NCBI GenBank assembly: GCA_900199655.1
Contig: FZRE01000011.1
Location: forward strand, 1-64,000
Direction: 5' to 3'
From: Prevotellaceae bacterium KH2P17
Lineage (GTDB): Bacteria; Bacteroidota; Bacteroidia; Bacteroidales; Bacteroidaceae
DNA: 64,000 nt
The notes under the pieces are model-generated. The model saw only the letters and a list, made by a program, of their open reading frames with translations. It did not search any database and was not told the origin of the DNA. Within the stretch, counting starts at the first letter, position 1. The number at the start of each line of letters is the position of its first letter. Made by a program: the position numbers and the translations under genes. Below, piece by piece: positions 43,488-53,261 of this stretch.

Positions 43488-43577
43488 ATGAAGATGAACA
43501 TATCAGAGATTATTATAAGCATTACTCTACGAATTCGACTGCAACAGGTAGGCGGAAGTGTTGAGGTGTGCTTATAA
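43488..43577 (+). CDS. leu operon leader peptide (attenuator)
   Basis: A 29-codon frame from ATG 43488 to TAA 43575-43577. Its peptide begins MKMNISEIIISITLRIRL. Twelve of 29 codons are Ile, Leu or Val (six Ile, three Leu, three Val), including ATA, CTA and TTA. It starts 17 bp after a promoter and is followed by a terminator before leuA. Its codons 23-25 overlap the 5' half of an antiterminator helix. This is the classic layout of a ribosome-mediated attenuator: stalling on Ile/Leu codons would free the antiterminator. A second ATG at 43494 could be the true start. The longer open frame upstream lies before the promoter. Confidence 0.8.
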   Translation: MKMNISEIIISITLRIRLQQVGGSVEVCL

Positions 43578-43618
43578 ATTCTCAGATGGCAGAATATATT
43601 GAGCCTTTCTCACTTCCG
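43553..43618 (+). promoter_or_regulatory. antiterminator helix of the leu attenuator
   Basis: CGGAAGTG (43553-43560, inside the leader frame) is perfectly complementary to CACTTCCG (43611-43618), which forms part of the upstream arm and loop of the terminator. The two pairings exclude each other. Confidence 0.72.
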
Positions 43619-43637
43619 GAGTGTGAAAGGCTCTTTT
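43601..43637 (+). terminator. leu operon attenuator terminator
   Basis: Stem GAGCCTTTC / GAAAGGCTC continues past one T-T mismatch into CACT / AGTG with a 5-base loop, then TTTT. It lies 28 bp before the leuA ATG, between the leader peptide and leuA. Confidence 0.88.
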
Positions 43638-43665
43638 CGATGATGACATAATAACAAAAAACTAT

Positions 43666-45165
43666 ATGAGTGACAGATTATTTATATTTGATACGACATT
43701 AAGAGATGGCGAACAAGTTCCTGGTTGTCAATTGAATACAGTGGAAAAGATACAGGTAGCCAAGCAGCTTGAGCAACTTGGCGTGGATGTTATAGAGGCC
43801 GGGTTCCCTATTTCTTCCCCAGGGGATTTCAATTCGGTTGTTGAAACCAGTAAGGCAGTTACCTGGCCTACCATTTGCGCCTTGACACGGGCAGTGGAAA
43901 AAGATATTGACGTAGCTGCCCAATCCTTGCAGTATGCCAAGCGCAAGCGTATTCATACCGGCATCGGTACGTCCGATTCTCATATCAAATATAAATTTAA
44001 CTCTACTCGCGAGCAGATATTGGAGACGGCTGTGAGAGCCGTGGCCTATGCCAAGAAATATGTAGAGGATGTAGAATTCTATGCAGAAGATGCAGGAAGA
44101 ACCGAGAACGAATATCTTTCTCGTGTTGTTGAGGCCGTTATCAAGGCCGGAGCTACGGTCGTGAATATTCCCGATACTACCGGCTACTGCTTGCCTACGG
44201 AGTACGGCAACAAGATAAAATACCTGATGGAGCATGTAGACGGTATCGAAAAAGCACAGATATCTACGCATTGCCACAACGATTTGGGCATGGCAACGGC
44301 CAACACCTTGCAAGGCGTGCTGAATGGAGCACGGCAGGTGGAGGTGACTATCAATGGTATCGGAGAGCGTGCCGGAAATACTTCTTTGGAAGAAATTGCC
44401 ATGATATTGAAGTGCCATAAAGGCATCGGAATCGATACCAATATCAATACAACCAAGATATATCCGATATCAAGAATGGTTTCTAGTTTGATGAATATGC
44501 CTGTTCAGCCCAACAAAGCCATTGTAGGCAGAAATGCTTTTGCCCATTCGAGCGGTATTCATCAGGACGGGGTGCTGAAGAATGTGCAGACTTACGAAAT
44601 CATGAACCCTAAGGATGTGGGATTGGAGGACAACGCTATCGTGCTGACAGCGCGAAGTGGCCGGGCTGCCTTGAAATATCGCTTGCATGTCAATGGAGTA
44701 GATATTGAAGATGAAAGCCGCTTGGATAAGATTTATCAGGCTTTCCTGAAACTTGCAGATAAGAAAAAAGAAGTTACCGATGCAGACATACTGATGCTTG
44801 CAGGAGCTGACACGGCAGAGACGCATGCTGTGAGTCTCGATTTCCTCCAGGTTACTACAGGCAAGGGAGTAAAGAGTGTCGCCAGCATCGGTCTTGACAT
44901 CAGTGGCGAGAAGTTTGAAGCTGCATCTTCCGGCAACGGTCCCGTCGATGCAGCCATCAGAGCTCTGAAATGTATTATTCACAGAAAGATGGTTCTGAAG
45001 GAGTTTACTATTCAAGCCATTTCCAAAGGCTCTGATGATGTTGGTAAGGTACACATGCAGGTAGAATATGACGGGAACCTCTATTATGGCTTTGGTGCCA
45101 ATACCGATATAGTCACTGCATCTGTAGAGGCATACATTGATTGCATTAATAAGTTCAGAAATTAA
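43666..45165 (+). CDS. leuA: 2-isopropylmalate synthase
   Basis: LeuA condenses acetyl-CoA with 2-oxoisovalerate, the first committed step to leucine. The 499-residue protein has [16 protein letters not shown] with metal and substrate residues, [14 protein letters not shown] with the HxH metal pair, and [14 protein letters not shown]. From about residue 395 lies the LeuA regulatory dimer domain ([26 protein letters not shown]), so leucine feedback is expected. The operon order is leuA-leuC-leuD-cimA-like-leuB. Expression is probably also set by the attenuator upstream. Confidence 0.95.
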   Translation: MSDRLFIFDTTLRDGEQVPGCQLNTVEKIQVAKQLEQLGVDVIEAGFPISSPGDFNSVVETSKAVTWPTICALTRAVEKDIDVAAQSLQYAKRKRIHTGIGTSDSHIKYKFNSTREQILETAVRAVAYAKKYVEDVEFYAEDAGRTENEYLSRVVEAVIKAGATVVNIPDTTGYCLPTEYGNKIKYLMEHVDGIEKAQISTHCHNDLGMATANTLQGVLNGARQVEVTINGIGERAGNTSLEEIAMILKCHKGIGIDTNINTTKIYPISRMVSSLMNMPVQPNKAIVGRNAFAHSSGIHQDGVLKNVQTYEIMNPKDVGLEDNAIVLTARSGRAALKYRLHVNGVDIEDESRLDKIYQAFLKLADKKKEVTDADILMLAGADTAETHAVSLDFLQVTTGKGVKSVASIGLDISGEKFEAASSGNGPVDAAIRALKCIIHRKMVLKEFTIQAISKGSDDVGKVHMQVEYDGNLYYGFGANTDIVTASVEAYIDCINKFRN

Positions 45166-45176
45166 TTATAATAAGA

Positions 45177-46568
45177 ATGAATACGTTATTTGATGAAATT
45201 TGGGACAAGCATGTCGTGCAAATTGTTGAGGGAGGACCAACACAGCTGTATATTGACCGCCTGTATTGCCATGAAGTTACTTCTCCCCAGGCTTTCGCAG
45301 GTTTGCGGAAAAGAGGGTTGAAATGTTTCAGACCTGAGCAAATATATTGTATGCCCGACCATAATATCCCTACGCACGATCAAGATAAACCTATTGAAGA
45401 CCCCATTGGAAAGAAACAAGTGGATACTTTGGACAAGAATTGCAGCGACTTTGATTTGCAAGAGTTCAAGATGAATACGCCCGAAAACGGAATTATTCAT
45501 GTTGTAGGACCCGAAACCGGCTTGAGTCTTCCCGGCATGACGATTGTCTGTGGCGATTCTCACACTTCTACGCATGGCGCTGTGGGTGCGGTAGCTTTCG
45601 GCATCGGCACGTCTGAAGTCGAAATGGTTATGGCTTCACAGTGCATCTTACAGCAAAAGCCCAAGTCCATGCGTATCAATATTAATGGTAAATTGAACCC
45701 GGGGGTCGTGGCCAAGGATGTGGCACTCTATCTGATGTCGCAGCTGACAACATCTGGTGCTACGGGTTATTTCGTTGAATATGCGGGCGATGTAGTTCGC
45801 AACATGAGTATGGAAGGCCGTCTTACACTGTGCAATCTGTCCATTGAGATGGGTGCGCGTGGCGGTTTTGTGGCACCTGATGAGACAACTTTTGCCTATC
45901 TAAAAGGTAAGAAATATGCCCCCAAAGGACGTGAGTGGGACAAAGCTGTGGCTGAATGGAGAACTTTGAAAAGCGACGACGACGCAGTTTTTGATAAGGA
46001 ACTTTATTTTGATGGAGCTGACATAACCCCGCGTATAACCTATGGAACCAATCCCGGTATGGGCATGGGTATAACAGAGTCAATTCCTACGATTGATGAA
46101 ATTGATGAAGAGAGCAGGGCTTCTTTCCTGAAATCGTTGCAGTATATGGGCTTTGCACCGGGGGAGAAACTGCTGGGTCACCCTATTGATTATGTCTTCT
46201 TGGGCGCTTGCACCAATGGTCGTATCGAAGATTTCAGGGCTTTTGCTTCACTTGTAAAGGGCAAGCGGAAGGCTGAGAATGTAACAGCCTGGCTGGTACC
46301 CGGTTCTTGGGAGGTGATGAAACAGATAAAGAAAGAAGGACTTGACGAAATTCTGGAGACGGCAGGCTTCACACTTCGCCAGCCTGGTTGCTCTGCCTGT
46401 CTTGCCATGAATGATGACAAGGTGCCGGCAGGCAAGTACGCAGTGTCTACATCCAATCGTAATTTTGAAGGCCGGCAAGGCCCCGGCTCACGCACAATTC
46501 TTGCCAGTCCATTGGTAGCAGCCGCCGCTGCAGTAACCGGGGTACTTGCAGACCCGAGAATGCTTTGA
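45177..46568 (+). CDS. leuC: 3-isopropylmalate dehydratase large subunit
   Basis: LeuC with LeuD isomerises 2- to 3-isopropylmalate using a [4Fe-4S] cluster. The 463-residue aconitase-family protein has [35 protein letters not shown], and [13 protein letters not shown]; the Cys residues in GACTNG and GCSAC are the three cluster ligands. Length is normal. It lies 11 bp after leuA and 37 bp before leuD. Confidence 0.96.
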   Translation: MNTLFDEIWDKHVVQIVEGGPTQLYIDRLYCHEVTSPQAFAGLRKRGLKCFRPEQIYCMPDHNIPTHDQDKPIEDPIGKKQVDTLDKNCSDFDLQEFKMNTPENGIIHVVGPETGLSLPGMTIVCGDSHTSTHGAVGAVAFGIGTSEVEMVMASQCILQQKPKSMRININGKLNPGVVAKDVALYLMSQLTTSGATGYFVEYAGDVVRNMSMEGRLTLCNLSIEMGARGGFVAPDETTFAYLKGKKYAPKGREWDKAVAEWRTLKSDDDAVFDKELYFDGADITPRITYGTNPGMGMGITESIPTIDEIDEESRASFLKSLQYMGFAPGEKLLGHPIDYVFLGACTNGRIEDFRAFASLVKGKRKAENVTAWLVPGSWEVMKQIKKEGLDEILETAGFTLRQPGCSACLAMNDDKVPAGKYAVSTSNRNFEGRQGPGSRTILASPLVAAAAAVTGVLADPRML

Positions 46569-46605
46569 GCCAAGTCGTGTAATGCTTTTTTTAAAAGAAA
46601 AGACA

Positions 46606-47199
46606 ATGAAACAAAAATTTGACATCATAACGAGTAGCTGCATTCCCCTTCCACTCGAAAATGTAGATACTGACCAGATAATACCTGCCCGTTTCCTGAA
46701 GGCAACTGACAAGGAAGGTTTTGGTGATAATCTGTTCCGTGATTGGCGTTACAACAAAGACGGAACGTTGAAAAAGGATTTTGTACTTAACGACCCTTCT
46801 TATAAAGGCTGCATCTTGGTGGCCGGTAAGAATTTTGGCAGCGGGTCAAGTCGCGAGCATGCGGCTTGGGCCATTGCCGGTTATGGTTTCCGTGTGGTCA
46901 TCAGTTCTTTCTTTGCTGATATCCACAAGAATAACGAGCTCAACAACTTTGTTCTGCCTGTTGTTGTAACCGAAGATTTCCTGAAAGAACTTTTTACCTC
47001 CATAGAGCAAGATCACCACACCCAGGTGCGGGTAAATCTGCCTAACCAGACGGTTACCAATCTGGCTACGGGCAGGCAGGAGCATTTCGAAATCAACAGT
47101 TACAAGAAGCATTGTCTGATGAATGGGCTTGATGACATCGATTTCCTGATGCAGAACCAAGACAAAACCATAGCCTGGGAACAGAAAAACAAACACTGA
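46606..47199 (+). CDS. leuD: 3-isopropylmalate dehydratase small subunit
   Basis: Swivel-domain partner of LeuC. The 197-residue protein has PLENVDTDQIIPARFL and GKNFGSGSSREHAAWAI, the substrate-binding motifs of the family. The ATG at 46606 fits the conserved start MKQKFDIITS; an earlier in-frame start at 46546 lies inside leuC. The following gene starts 3 bp after the stop. Confidence 0.95.
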   Translation: MKQKFDIITSSCIPLPLENVDTDQIIPARFLKATDKEGFGDNLFRDWRYNKDGTLKKDFVLNDPSYKGCILVAGKNFGSGSSREHAAWAIAGYGFRVVISSFFADIHKNNELNNFVLPVVVTEDFLKELFTSIEQDHHTQVRVNLPNQTVTNLATGRQEHFEINSYKKHCLMNGLDDIDFLMQNQDKTIAWEQKNKH

Positions 47200-47202
47200 A
47201 AG

Positions 47203-48762
47203 ATGAAAAAGAATTTCTCTTCTTTGTCTCCCTTCATCGAAATCATGGACTCTACGCTCCGTGATGGCGAACAGACCAACGGGGTCTCATTCATGCCGCA
47301 CGAGAAACTGATGATTGCCCGCATGCTTCTTCAAGATATCAAGGTAGACAGAATAGAAGTTGCCTCGGCCAGAGTTTCAGAGGGAGAGCGCGAAGCGGTG
47401 GAGATGATTTGCCGTTACGCCCAGCGCATAGGCAAACTCGACAAGGTAGAAGTTCTTGGCTTTGTAGACGGCCATATTTCGATAGATTGGATTCGTTCCT
47501 GCGGAGGAAGGGTTATCAACCTGCTTGCCAAAGGTTCCAGGAAGCATTGTGAGCAGCAGCTTCACAAAACCGTTGACGAACATATTGCCGACATCAAGGA
47601 TTCGCTCGATTATGCCGAAAAACAAGGACTGACGGTTAACCTGTATCTCGAAGACTGGAGCTCAGGTATGAAAGACAGTACCGAGTACGTCTATCACATC
47701 ATGGACTCGCTCAAAGATGCAAGGATAAAGCGTTTCTTGCTACCCGATACACTGGGCATCATGAATCCGCTGCAATGTGTAGAGTATGTTCGCAAAATGG
47801 TGCGTCGCTATCCTGATAAACACTTCGACTTCCACGCACACAACGATTACGATTTGGCAGTTTCCAATTCCCTGGCTGCCGTTCTGAGTGGATGCAAGGG
47901 CCTCCATGTAACAGTTAACGGCTTGGGCGAGCGTTGCGGCAATGCTCCCATGGCCAGTGTGCAGGTGATACTGAAGGATCAGTTCCATGCCCGAACAAAC
48001 ATCGACGAAGGCCGACTCAATGACGTGAGCCAGTTGGTAGAAAGTTACAGCGGCATAGCCGTGGCGCCCAACCAGCCTATCGTGGGTGAAAACGTGTTTA
48101 CGCAGGTGGCCGGTGTTCATGCCGATGGCGATAACAAGGATAACCTCTACTGCAATGATTTGATGCCGGAACGGTTCGGGCGCAAGCGCGAATACGCTAT
48201 GGGTAAAACCTCGGGCAAAGCTAATATTGCCAAGAACCTCAAGGAAATAGGATTGGAATTAACCCCCGAGCAGACCAAGAAAGTAACGAGACGTATAACG
48301 GAGCTTGGCGACCGCAAGGAGCGAGTTACGCAGGACGACCTTCCCTACATTGTTGCCGATGTATTGAAGCACGATGTCAAGGAAGACCGTGTAAAACTCC
48401 TTAGCTATATGGTGACAACCAGCTACGGCCTGAAGCCCATCGCCAGCATCAAGATTGAAGTGAATGGCAAGGACTATACGGCCGATGCTACCGGCGACGG
48501 TCAGTACGATGCCTTCGTAAAAGCATTGCGCAAGATTTACAAGGAGAACTTGGGGCGCACTTTCCCGTTGCTGGCCAACTATGCCGTAAGTATCCCTCCG
48601 GGAGGCCGTACCGATGCCTTGGTGCAAACAGTCATTTCGTGGCATACTGACAATGGGCTGCTGCGGACGCGCGGACTGGACGCCGACCAGACCGAAGCTG
48701 CCATCAAGGCAACTTTCAAGATGCTGAATATTGTAGAAGAACATCAGTCAAGTAAACATTAA
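47203..48762 (+). CDS. cimA: citramalate synthase / second LeuA-family enzyme
   Basis: A second, divergent LeuA-family protein of 519 residues. [17 protein letters not shown] and [15 protein letters not shown] carry the metal residues, and [14 protein letters not shown] is conserved. The regulatory domain starts near residue 400. Its position inside the leu operon beside leuC, leuD and leuB fits citramalate synthase, which makes isoleucine precursors from pyruvate and acetyl-CoA using the same dehydratase and dehydrogenase. The Ile-rich leader peptide upstream supports that. A homocitrate or 2-isopropylmalate role is less likely but not excluded. Confidence 0.78.
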   Translation: MKKNFSSLSPFIEIMDSTLRDGEQTNGVSFMPHEKLMIARMLLQDIKVDRIEVASARVSEGEREAVEMICRYAQRIGKLDKVEVLGFVDGHISIDWIRSCGGRVINLLAKGSRKHCEQQLHKTVDEHIADIKDSLDYAEKQGLTVNLYLEDWSSGMKDSTEYVYHIMDSLKDARIKRFLLPDTLGIMNPLQCVEYVRKMVRRYPDKHFDFHAHNDYDLAVSNSLAAVLSGCKGLHVTVNGLGERCGNAPMASVQVILKDQFHARTNIDEGRLNDVSQLVESYSGIAVAPNQPIVGENVFTQVAGVHADGDNKDNLYCNDLMPERFGRKREYAMGKTSGKANIAKNLKEIGLELTPEQTKKVTRRITELGDRKERVTQDDLPYIVADVLKHDVKEDRVKLLSYMVTTSYGLKPIASIKIEVNGKDYTADATGDGQYDAFVKALRKIYKENLGRTFPLLANYAVSIPPGGRTDALVQTVISWHTDNGLLRTRGLDADQTEAAIKATFKMLNIVEEHQSSKH

Positions 48763-48773
48763 ACCACAAATAT

Positions 48774-49832
48774 ATGAAACTGAATATTGCTATTTTGCCG
48801 GGCGATGGAATAGGTCCCGAGGTTATGGAACAGGGTGTTGCCGTAATGAATGCCGTGGCCGCCAGGTTCGGTCATGAGTTCGAGTATCACGAAGCCATCT
48901 GCGGTGCTCACGCCATTGACGAGGTGGGCGACCCGTTTCCTGACGCAACTTTCCAGGTTTGCATGGATGCCGATGCCGTGCTCTTTGCCGCCGTAGGCGA
49001 CCCCAGGTTTGACAACAATCCCACCATCAAGGTGCGGCCGGAGACCGGCCTCCTGGCCATGCGCAAGAAACTCGGGCTCTATGCCAACGTGCGCCCGGTA
49101 GAGACTTTCGACTGTTTGCTACACATGTCGCCCCTGAAAGAGCATCTTATCAAGGGTGCCGATTTCGTGGTTATCCGCGAACTAACGGGCGGTATGTATT
49201 TCGGTGAGAAGTATCAGGACAACGACAAGGCCTACGATACTGATATCTACACCCGCCCCGAGATTGAGCGTATCCTGAAAGTGGGCTTTGAGTGTGCACG
49301 TAGCCGCCGTCATCATCTCACGGTTGTAGACAAAGCCAATGTGCTTGCCAGCTCCCGCCTGTGGCGACAGATAGCCAAAGAGATGGAACCTCAGTATCCT
49401 GACGTTACCACCGACTATATGTTTATAGACAATGCAGCCATGCGGGTGCTGACGGAACCGCGTTTCTTTGACGTGATTGTAACCGAGAATACCTTTGGCG
49501 ACATCCTTACCGACGAAACGAGTTGCATAACAGGCAGCATGGGTTTGCAGCCTTCTTCTTCCTTGGGCGAGCACACGCCGCTCTTTGAGCCCGTTCATGG
49601 TTCATGGCCGCAGGCCGCAGGCAAGAATTTGGCTAACCCCATAGCACAGATACTTTCAGCTGCCATGTTGCTGGAGCACTTTGGCCTGAAGGCCGAAGGC
49701 AAGTGCATACGCGATGCCGTTACAGCCAGCCTTGATGCCAATGTCCGTACTCCAGAGATACAGGTCGAAGGCGGAAAGCATTACGGCACAAGCGAAGTAG
49801 GCCAGTGGATTGTTGATTATATTAAAGGTTGA
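48774..49832 (+). CDS. leuB: 3-isopropylmalate dehydrogenase
   Basis: LeuB oxidises and decarboxylates 3-isopropylmalate with NAD. The 352-residue protein has [28 protein letters not shown] (substrate Arg residues), [28 protein letters not shown] and the late [16 protein letters not shown]. Last gene of the leu operon; a terminator at 49857-49891 follows 24 bp after the stop. Confidence 0.96.
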   Translation: MKLNIAILPGDGIGPEVMEQGVAVMNAVAARFGHEFEYHEAICGAHAIDEVGDPFPDATFQVCMDADAVLFAAVGDPRFDNNPTIKVRPETGLLAMRKKLGLYANVRPVETFDCLLHMSPLKEHLIKGADFVVIRELTGGMYFGEKYQDNDKAYDTDIYTRPEIERILKVGFECARSRRHHLTVVDKANVLASSRLWRQIAKEMEPQYPDVTTDYMFIDNAAMRVLTEPRFFDVIVTENTFGDILTDETSCITGSMGLQPSSSLGEHTPLFEPVHGSWPQAAGKNLANPIAQILSAAMLLEHFGLKAEGKCIRDAVTASLDANVRTPEIQVEGGKHYGTSEVGQWIVDYIKG

Positions 49833-49856
49833 CAATTAAAGATTAAAAACTATAAG

Positions 49857-49891
49857 AGGCAGGGCTCATGACATGTGGGTCCTGCCTTTTT
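49857..49891 (+). terminator. leu operon terminator
   Basis: Stem AGGCAGG / CCTGCCT extended inward by four to five more pairs, then TTTTT. The promoter box of the next gene starts only three bases after the T-run. Confidence 0.85.
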
Positions 49892-49894
49892 GTT

Positions 49895-49902
49895 TATCTT
49901 TG
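49895..49902 (+). promoter_or_regulatory. promoter of the TPR protein gene
   Basis: TATCTTTG, 18 bp before the ATG at 49921. The -33 region falls inside the leu terminator stem. Confidence 0.65.
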
Positions 49903-49920
49903 TACTCAAAATCATGTAGC

Positions 49921-50607
49921 ATGAGGTTATTGACATCATTCCTTGTTGCAGCTTCTCTCTCAGTTGCAACGTCATTATCGGCACAGAGCCATCAGGAGTT
50001 GCGCGATTCGCTGTCGCGTGCCAGCGAGATACTGGCCTATCATCCTGATTCCATCGACCTGCGGCTCAAGAAAGCCGCGTGGAATATCCAGCTGGAGCAG
50101 TGGAGCTATGCCAAAGACGAATACGACTATGTGCTGGCCAAGCAGCCTGCCAACATTGCCGGGCTATATTATCGCGCTTATGTGAACGAGAAACTCAACC
50201 GTTTCAACTTTGCCCGGTTGGATTACGAAAACCTGTTGCTGGTGGTTCCGGGCAACTTCGAGGCACAGTTGGGGCTGGCGCTTCTCAATGAGAAGGACAA
50301 GCATTACACCGAGGCTTACGACCAGATAAACAGCCTGATTGACCAATATCCCGACAGTGCCATTGCTTATGCAGCAAGGGCAGGGATGGAGAAGGGCAGG
50401 TGTATGTTGGAACTGGCCGAGTATGACTATACCGAGGCCTTGCAGCGCAATCCCGACGAGGTTGACTTTCTGGTTAGCCGGGCCGACATCCGCCTCTTGT
50501 TGGGCCGTCGTGAAGAAGCGCGCACCGACCTTGAACGCCTATTGTCGCTCGGCGTTCCAAGGGCTGCTTTGGCCGATTTTTACAAACGGCTGAAGGCTCT
50601 GCCGTAA
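49921..50607 (+). CDS. exported TPR-repeat protein
   Basis: A 228-residue protein with a signal peptide (MRLLTSFLVAASLSVATSLS then AQS). The rest is built of about five to six tetratricopeptide repeats, for example AGLYYRAYVNEKLNRFNFAR, AQLGLALLNEKDKHYTEAYD and ALQRNPDEVDFLVSRADIRL. No enzyme motif. It is probably a periplasmic scaffold. The start at 49921 begins with the signal peptide and lies 18 bp after the promoter box; an earlier in-frame start at 49873 falls inside the leu terminator. Confidence 0.8.
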   Translation: MRLLTSFLVAASLSVATSLSAQSHQELRDSLSRASEILAYHPDSIDLRLKKAAWNIQLEQWSYAKDEYDYVLAKQPANIAGLYYRAYVNEKLNRFNFARLDYENLLLVVPGNFEAQLGLALLNEKDKHYTEAYDQINSLIDQYPDSAIAYAARAGMEKGRCMLELAEYDYTEALQRNPDEVDFLVSRADIRLLLGRREEARTDLERLLSLGVPRAALADFYKRLKALP

Positions 50608-50628
50608 CCATTACGGCGGTTCAGCTAA

Positions 50629-50672
50629 GCAAACAGCGGAAGCCAGCAGCAATGCCGGCCTCCGCTGTTTGC
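50629..50672. terminator. strong hairpin between convergent genes
   Basis: Perfect 12-bp stem GCAAACAGCGGA / TCCGCTGTTTGC, extended by three further pairs after a mismatch, with a 12-base loop. It lies between the TPR gene and the 3' end of the permease gene and may serve both, though no T-run follows on either side. Confidence 0.55.
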
Positions 50673-50690
50673 ATGATATGCCGTTTGGGC

Positions 50691-52034
50691 TTATTCCGTT
50701 TCTTTAATTCTGATGGCTGCGTTGGCAATGATGGCCGTCAGTCCGCCCGTCGTTATGCCGCTCGAGAAGATGTTCCTGACGGTTTCCGGCATCTGGTCCA
50801 GTATGCCCGGAACCATCTCAACGCTCAAGCCCATGGCAAAGCTCAGCGCCATTACGAGTATGGCCTTGCGGTTAATGTTCTGGCTGGCGATGATTCTGAT
50901 GCCCGCCGCGGCCACCGTACCGAACATGAGCAGCGTTGCACCACCCAGAACGGCGTCGGGAATGAGAGAGAACACCAGCCCCACGGCAGGAAACAGTCCC
51001 AGCAACAGCAGGGCACCGGCAATGTAGTAGCCCACGTAGCGCGATGCCACTCCCGTGAGTTGTATCATGCCGTTGTTCTGGGCAAAGATGGAATTGGGGA
51101 AGGAATTGAAGACTGCTGCCAAGCAGGAGTTGAAGCCGTCGGCCAGGATGCCGCCCGAGGCACGCTTCATGAAGACGGGCCCTTCAACGGGTTCGCCCGA
51201 TATAAGCGAGTTGGCAGTGATGTCGCCGTAGGCTTCTATGGCTGTGATAAGGTAGATGAGACCCAAGGAAATGATGGCCGAAACGTCGAACCTGATGCCG
51301 TACCTGAACGGTACGGGTACGTTGATGCCGGCGTAGCTCTTTACCTGGGCGAAGTCAATCATGCCGCACGCATAGGCAACAGTGCTGCCTATGACCAGTC
51401 CCAGCACAATGGAACTCATGCGCAGAAAGCGGTTCGAGCTGCGGTTAAAGAAGATGATGCTTACCAGCACCAGTGCCGCAAGGCCCAAGTTCATGAAACT
51501 TCCGAAGGTGCCATTGGCCTGTGCAGCCGCTCCGCCACCGCAGGAGTTGATGCCGGCCTTGATGAGGCTCATGCCAATGAGCGTGACCACAATGCCCGAA
51601 ACGAGCGGAGTAATAATCTTCTTGGTATATTTCAGTGCTCTCGATATCAGCATCTCTACCACCGAGGCCAGCATACACGCCCCGAAGATGTAGCTCAGCG
51701 CCATTTCCACATTCAGCTTGCCGCCTATCATCCCTAAAGTTCCGGCACCGATGATGGGGCCGATGAACGAGAAGCTGGTTCCCTGAATGCACAGCAGTCC
51801 GGTGCCTACAGGGCCAATGCGGCGGCACTGGATGAAGGTGGCTAAGCCCGATACGAACAGCGACATGGATACCAGGAAGCCCGTGGTCCGGATGTCGAAG
51901 CCCAGTGCACTCGATATAATGAGCGGCGGGGTGATGATGGCTACAAAGATGGCCAGCAGATGCTGGAGCGCGGCGAAAATGGTCTCGCGCAGTGGCGGCC
52001 TGTCATTCAGGCCGTAAATGAGTTCTTTATTCAT
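50691..52034 (-). CDS. xanthine/uracil permease family (NCS2) transporter
   Basis: A 447-residue inner-membrane nucleobase transporter of the NCS2 family, with about 13-14 hydrophobic segments. Signatures are LQHLLAIFVAIITPPLII near the N-terminus, GTSFSFIGPI, then AIEAYGDITANSLISGEP with the helix-8 acidic residue, and PNSIFAQNNGMIQLTGVASR. It lies 42 bp after xpt on the same strand, so xanthine or a related purine is the likely substrate. Confidence 0.9.
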   Translation of the reverse strand: MNKELIYGLNDRPPLRETIFAALQHLLAIFVAIITPPLIISSALGFDIRTTGFLVSMSLFVSGLATFIQCRRIGPVGTGLLCIQGTSFSFIGPIIGAGTLGMIGGKLNVEMALSYIFGACMLASVVEMLISRALKYTKKIITPLVSGIVVTLIGMSLIKAGINSCGGGAAAQANGTFGSFMNLGLAALVLVSIIFFNRSSNRFLRMSSIVLGLVIGSTVAYACGMIDFAQVKSYAGINVPVPFRYGIRFDVSAIISLGLIYLITAIEAYGDITANSLISGEPVEGPVFMKRASGGILADGFNSCLAAVFNSFPNSIFAQNNGMIQLTGVASRYVGYYIAGALLLLGLFPAVGLVFSLIPDAVLGGATLLMFGTVAAAGIRIIASQNINRKAILVMALSFAMGLSVEMVPGILDQMPETVRNIFSSGITTGGLTAIIANAAIRIKETE

Positions 52035-52076
52035 AGTTGTTGTTTGCCCGGCTGCAGGTGCACGGCCGTAAGCCCG

Positions 52077-52643
52077 CTATCTGATTTTGATTTCGCAGTT
52101 GTCCAGTGACTCGATAATGGCCAGGCTCTCGCACCTCACGCCCGCCTCTTCTATTACCTTTCGCCCGTTCTGGAAGGCCTTCTCTATGATGAAACCCATG
52201 CCCACAAGCTCGCAGCCGGCCTGCTTGCACAGGTCTATAATGCCCTTGGCGGCATTGCCGTAGGCCAGAAAATCGTCTATGAAGAGCACCTTGTCGTCCT
52301 TGTTCAGGTAGTCCTGCGATATCACCACATGGTATTCGCGCTGCTTGGTGAAGCTGAATACGGTCGTAGAGAGCATGTTCTCCATCGTCGAGGGCTGTTT
52401 CTTCTTGGCAAACACCACCGGCAGGTCGAGCAGCAAGCCCATGACAATGGCCGGTGCAATGCCCGAGGCCTCGATGGTAAGTATCTTGTTGATTTCTGTC
52501 GAGGCATATCTGCGTATGAATTCAATGGCGATTTGCTTCAACAACTGTGGATCCATCTGGTGGTTGATGAACTTGTCAACCTTCAAGATGCCCCCGGGAT
52601 AGCACCTGCCGTCCTTGAGAATGCGTTCTTTCAATGCTTTCAT
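52077..52643 (-). CDS. xpt: xanthine phosphoribosyltransferase
   Basis: Xpt converts xanthine and PRPP to XMP for purine salvage. The 188-residue protein has [38 protein letters not shown] and the PRPP loop [13 protein letters not shown]. Start at 52643 (MKALKERI) matches the family; the frame is open further upstream, but beyond the promoter box at 52668-52675. The permease follows, giving an import-and-salvage pair. No purine riboswitch fits in the 24-bp leader. Confidence 0.95.
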   Translation of the reverse strand: MKALKERILKDGRCYPGGILKVDKFINHQMDPQLLKQIAIEFIRRYASTEINKILTIEASGIAPAIVMGLLLDLPVVFAKKKQPSTMENMLSTTVFSFTKQREYHVVISQDYLNKDDKVLFIDDFLAYGNAAKGIIDLCKQAGCELVGMGFIIEKAFQNGRKVIEEAGVRCESLAIIESLDNCEIKIR

Positions 52644-52667
52644 TACATTATTTGATGATAATGCCCG

Positions 52668-52675
52668 CAAAATTA
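52668..52675 (-). promoter_or_regulatory. xpt promoter
   Basis: Reads TAATTTTG on the minus strand, 24 bp before the xpt ATG. Confidence 0.65.
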
Positions 52676-52837
52676 GCAAAAAACAACGAACTGGCAAAGT
52701 CCGTGGGGCAATAAATCCCTGTAGTTTTGCGTATTGGCCGCTTTACAGTAAGGCTTGGTTGCCGTGCGTGGCGGAAAGGTGATGTTTCGTGCGGCTTCCG
52801 GGCCTGAAAAACCGCGTGCGGAGTTGTAAAAGGTATG

Positions 52838-52919
52838 CTTCATGAACTTTCGACAAGTGTCGCACATGAATTTGACAAGTGTCGCACAATCGTACGACAA
52901 GTGTCGAAAGTTCATGAAG
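52838..52919. repeat. 82-bp phased palindromic intergenic element, family A copy 5
   Basis: Words begin at 52851 (CGACAAGTGTCG), 52873 (TGACAAGTGTCG) and 52895 (CGACAAGTGTCG), 22 bp apart. Terminal arms CTTCATGAACTTTCGACA / TGTCGAAAGTTCATGAAG. Compared with copies 1 and 6, GGGAAC is changed to ATGAAC on one side and GTTCCC to GTTCAT on the other, so pairing is kept. Confidence 0.9.
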
Positions 52920-53019
52920 GTGCCGTTCAGCACCCCCAAATCACACATTCGGGAGGCTTAAAGGATAGGAGCAGATGCGTTGAATGCTAAAGATGGGGGA
53001 GACGCCTGTGGCTGACGGT

Positions 53020-53060
53020 AAAAAGAAAATCGCTGCCTGGCGTTGAACCGGCAGCGATTT
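53020..53060 (-). terminator. tRNA-Ser terminator
   Basis: Stem AAATCGCTGCC / GGCAGCGATTT (53027-53037 with 53050-53060) and a 12-base loop, then on the minus strand TTTTCTTTTT. It lies 56 bp after the tRNA. Confidence 0.8.
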
Positions 53061-53116
53061 GGTTTTTGTAAAGAAGTGAACCGTTGCCTGCCGAGCGGGC
53101 AACCGGAAACCTTGTG

Positions 53117-53204
53117 CGGAAGAAGAGGGATTCAAACCCCCGATACCCGGAAAGGGTATACCGGATTTCGAGTCCAGCGCATTCGGTCACTCTGCCATTC
53201 TTCC
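53117..53204 (-). tRNA. tRNA-Ser (CGA)
   Basis: Read on the minus strand: acceptor GGAAGAA / TTCTTCC, anticodon stem CTGGA / TCCGG around the loop CTCGAAA (anticodon CGA, reads UCG), a long variable arm with GATACCC/GGGTATA-type pairing, T loop TTTGAAT, and discriminator G. The length of 88 bases is right for a class II tRNA. CCA is not encoded. Confidence 0.95.
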
Positions 53205-53215
53205 TTTAGCTGGTG

Positions 53216-53223
53216 CAAAAGTA
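53216..53223 (-). promoter_or_regulatory. tRNA-Ser promoter
   Basis: Reads TACTTTTG on the minus strand, 11 bp before the tRNA, in the 57-bp gap after the AddB-like gene. Confidence 0.65.
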
Positions 53224-53261
53224 ACTCTTTTTTTACGAACTGCCAAAACTTTTTGTTACTT

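Larger units (their letters stand above)
52644..53116. other. 473-bp gap between xpt and tRNA-Ser
   Basis: Contains the xpt promoter, family A copy 5 and the tRNA-Ser terminator. A plus-strand TAGTTTTG at 52722-52729 has no following gene and no -33 box. No coding frame is supported. Confidence 0.6.

Noticed and set aside
52722..52729. Plus-strand promoter TAGTTTTG in the xpt-tRNA-Ser gap
   Set aside because: No -33 box and no gene or RNA structure follows.
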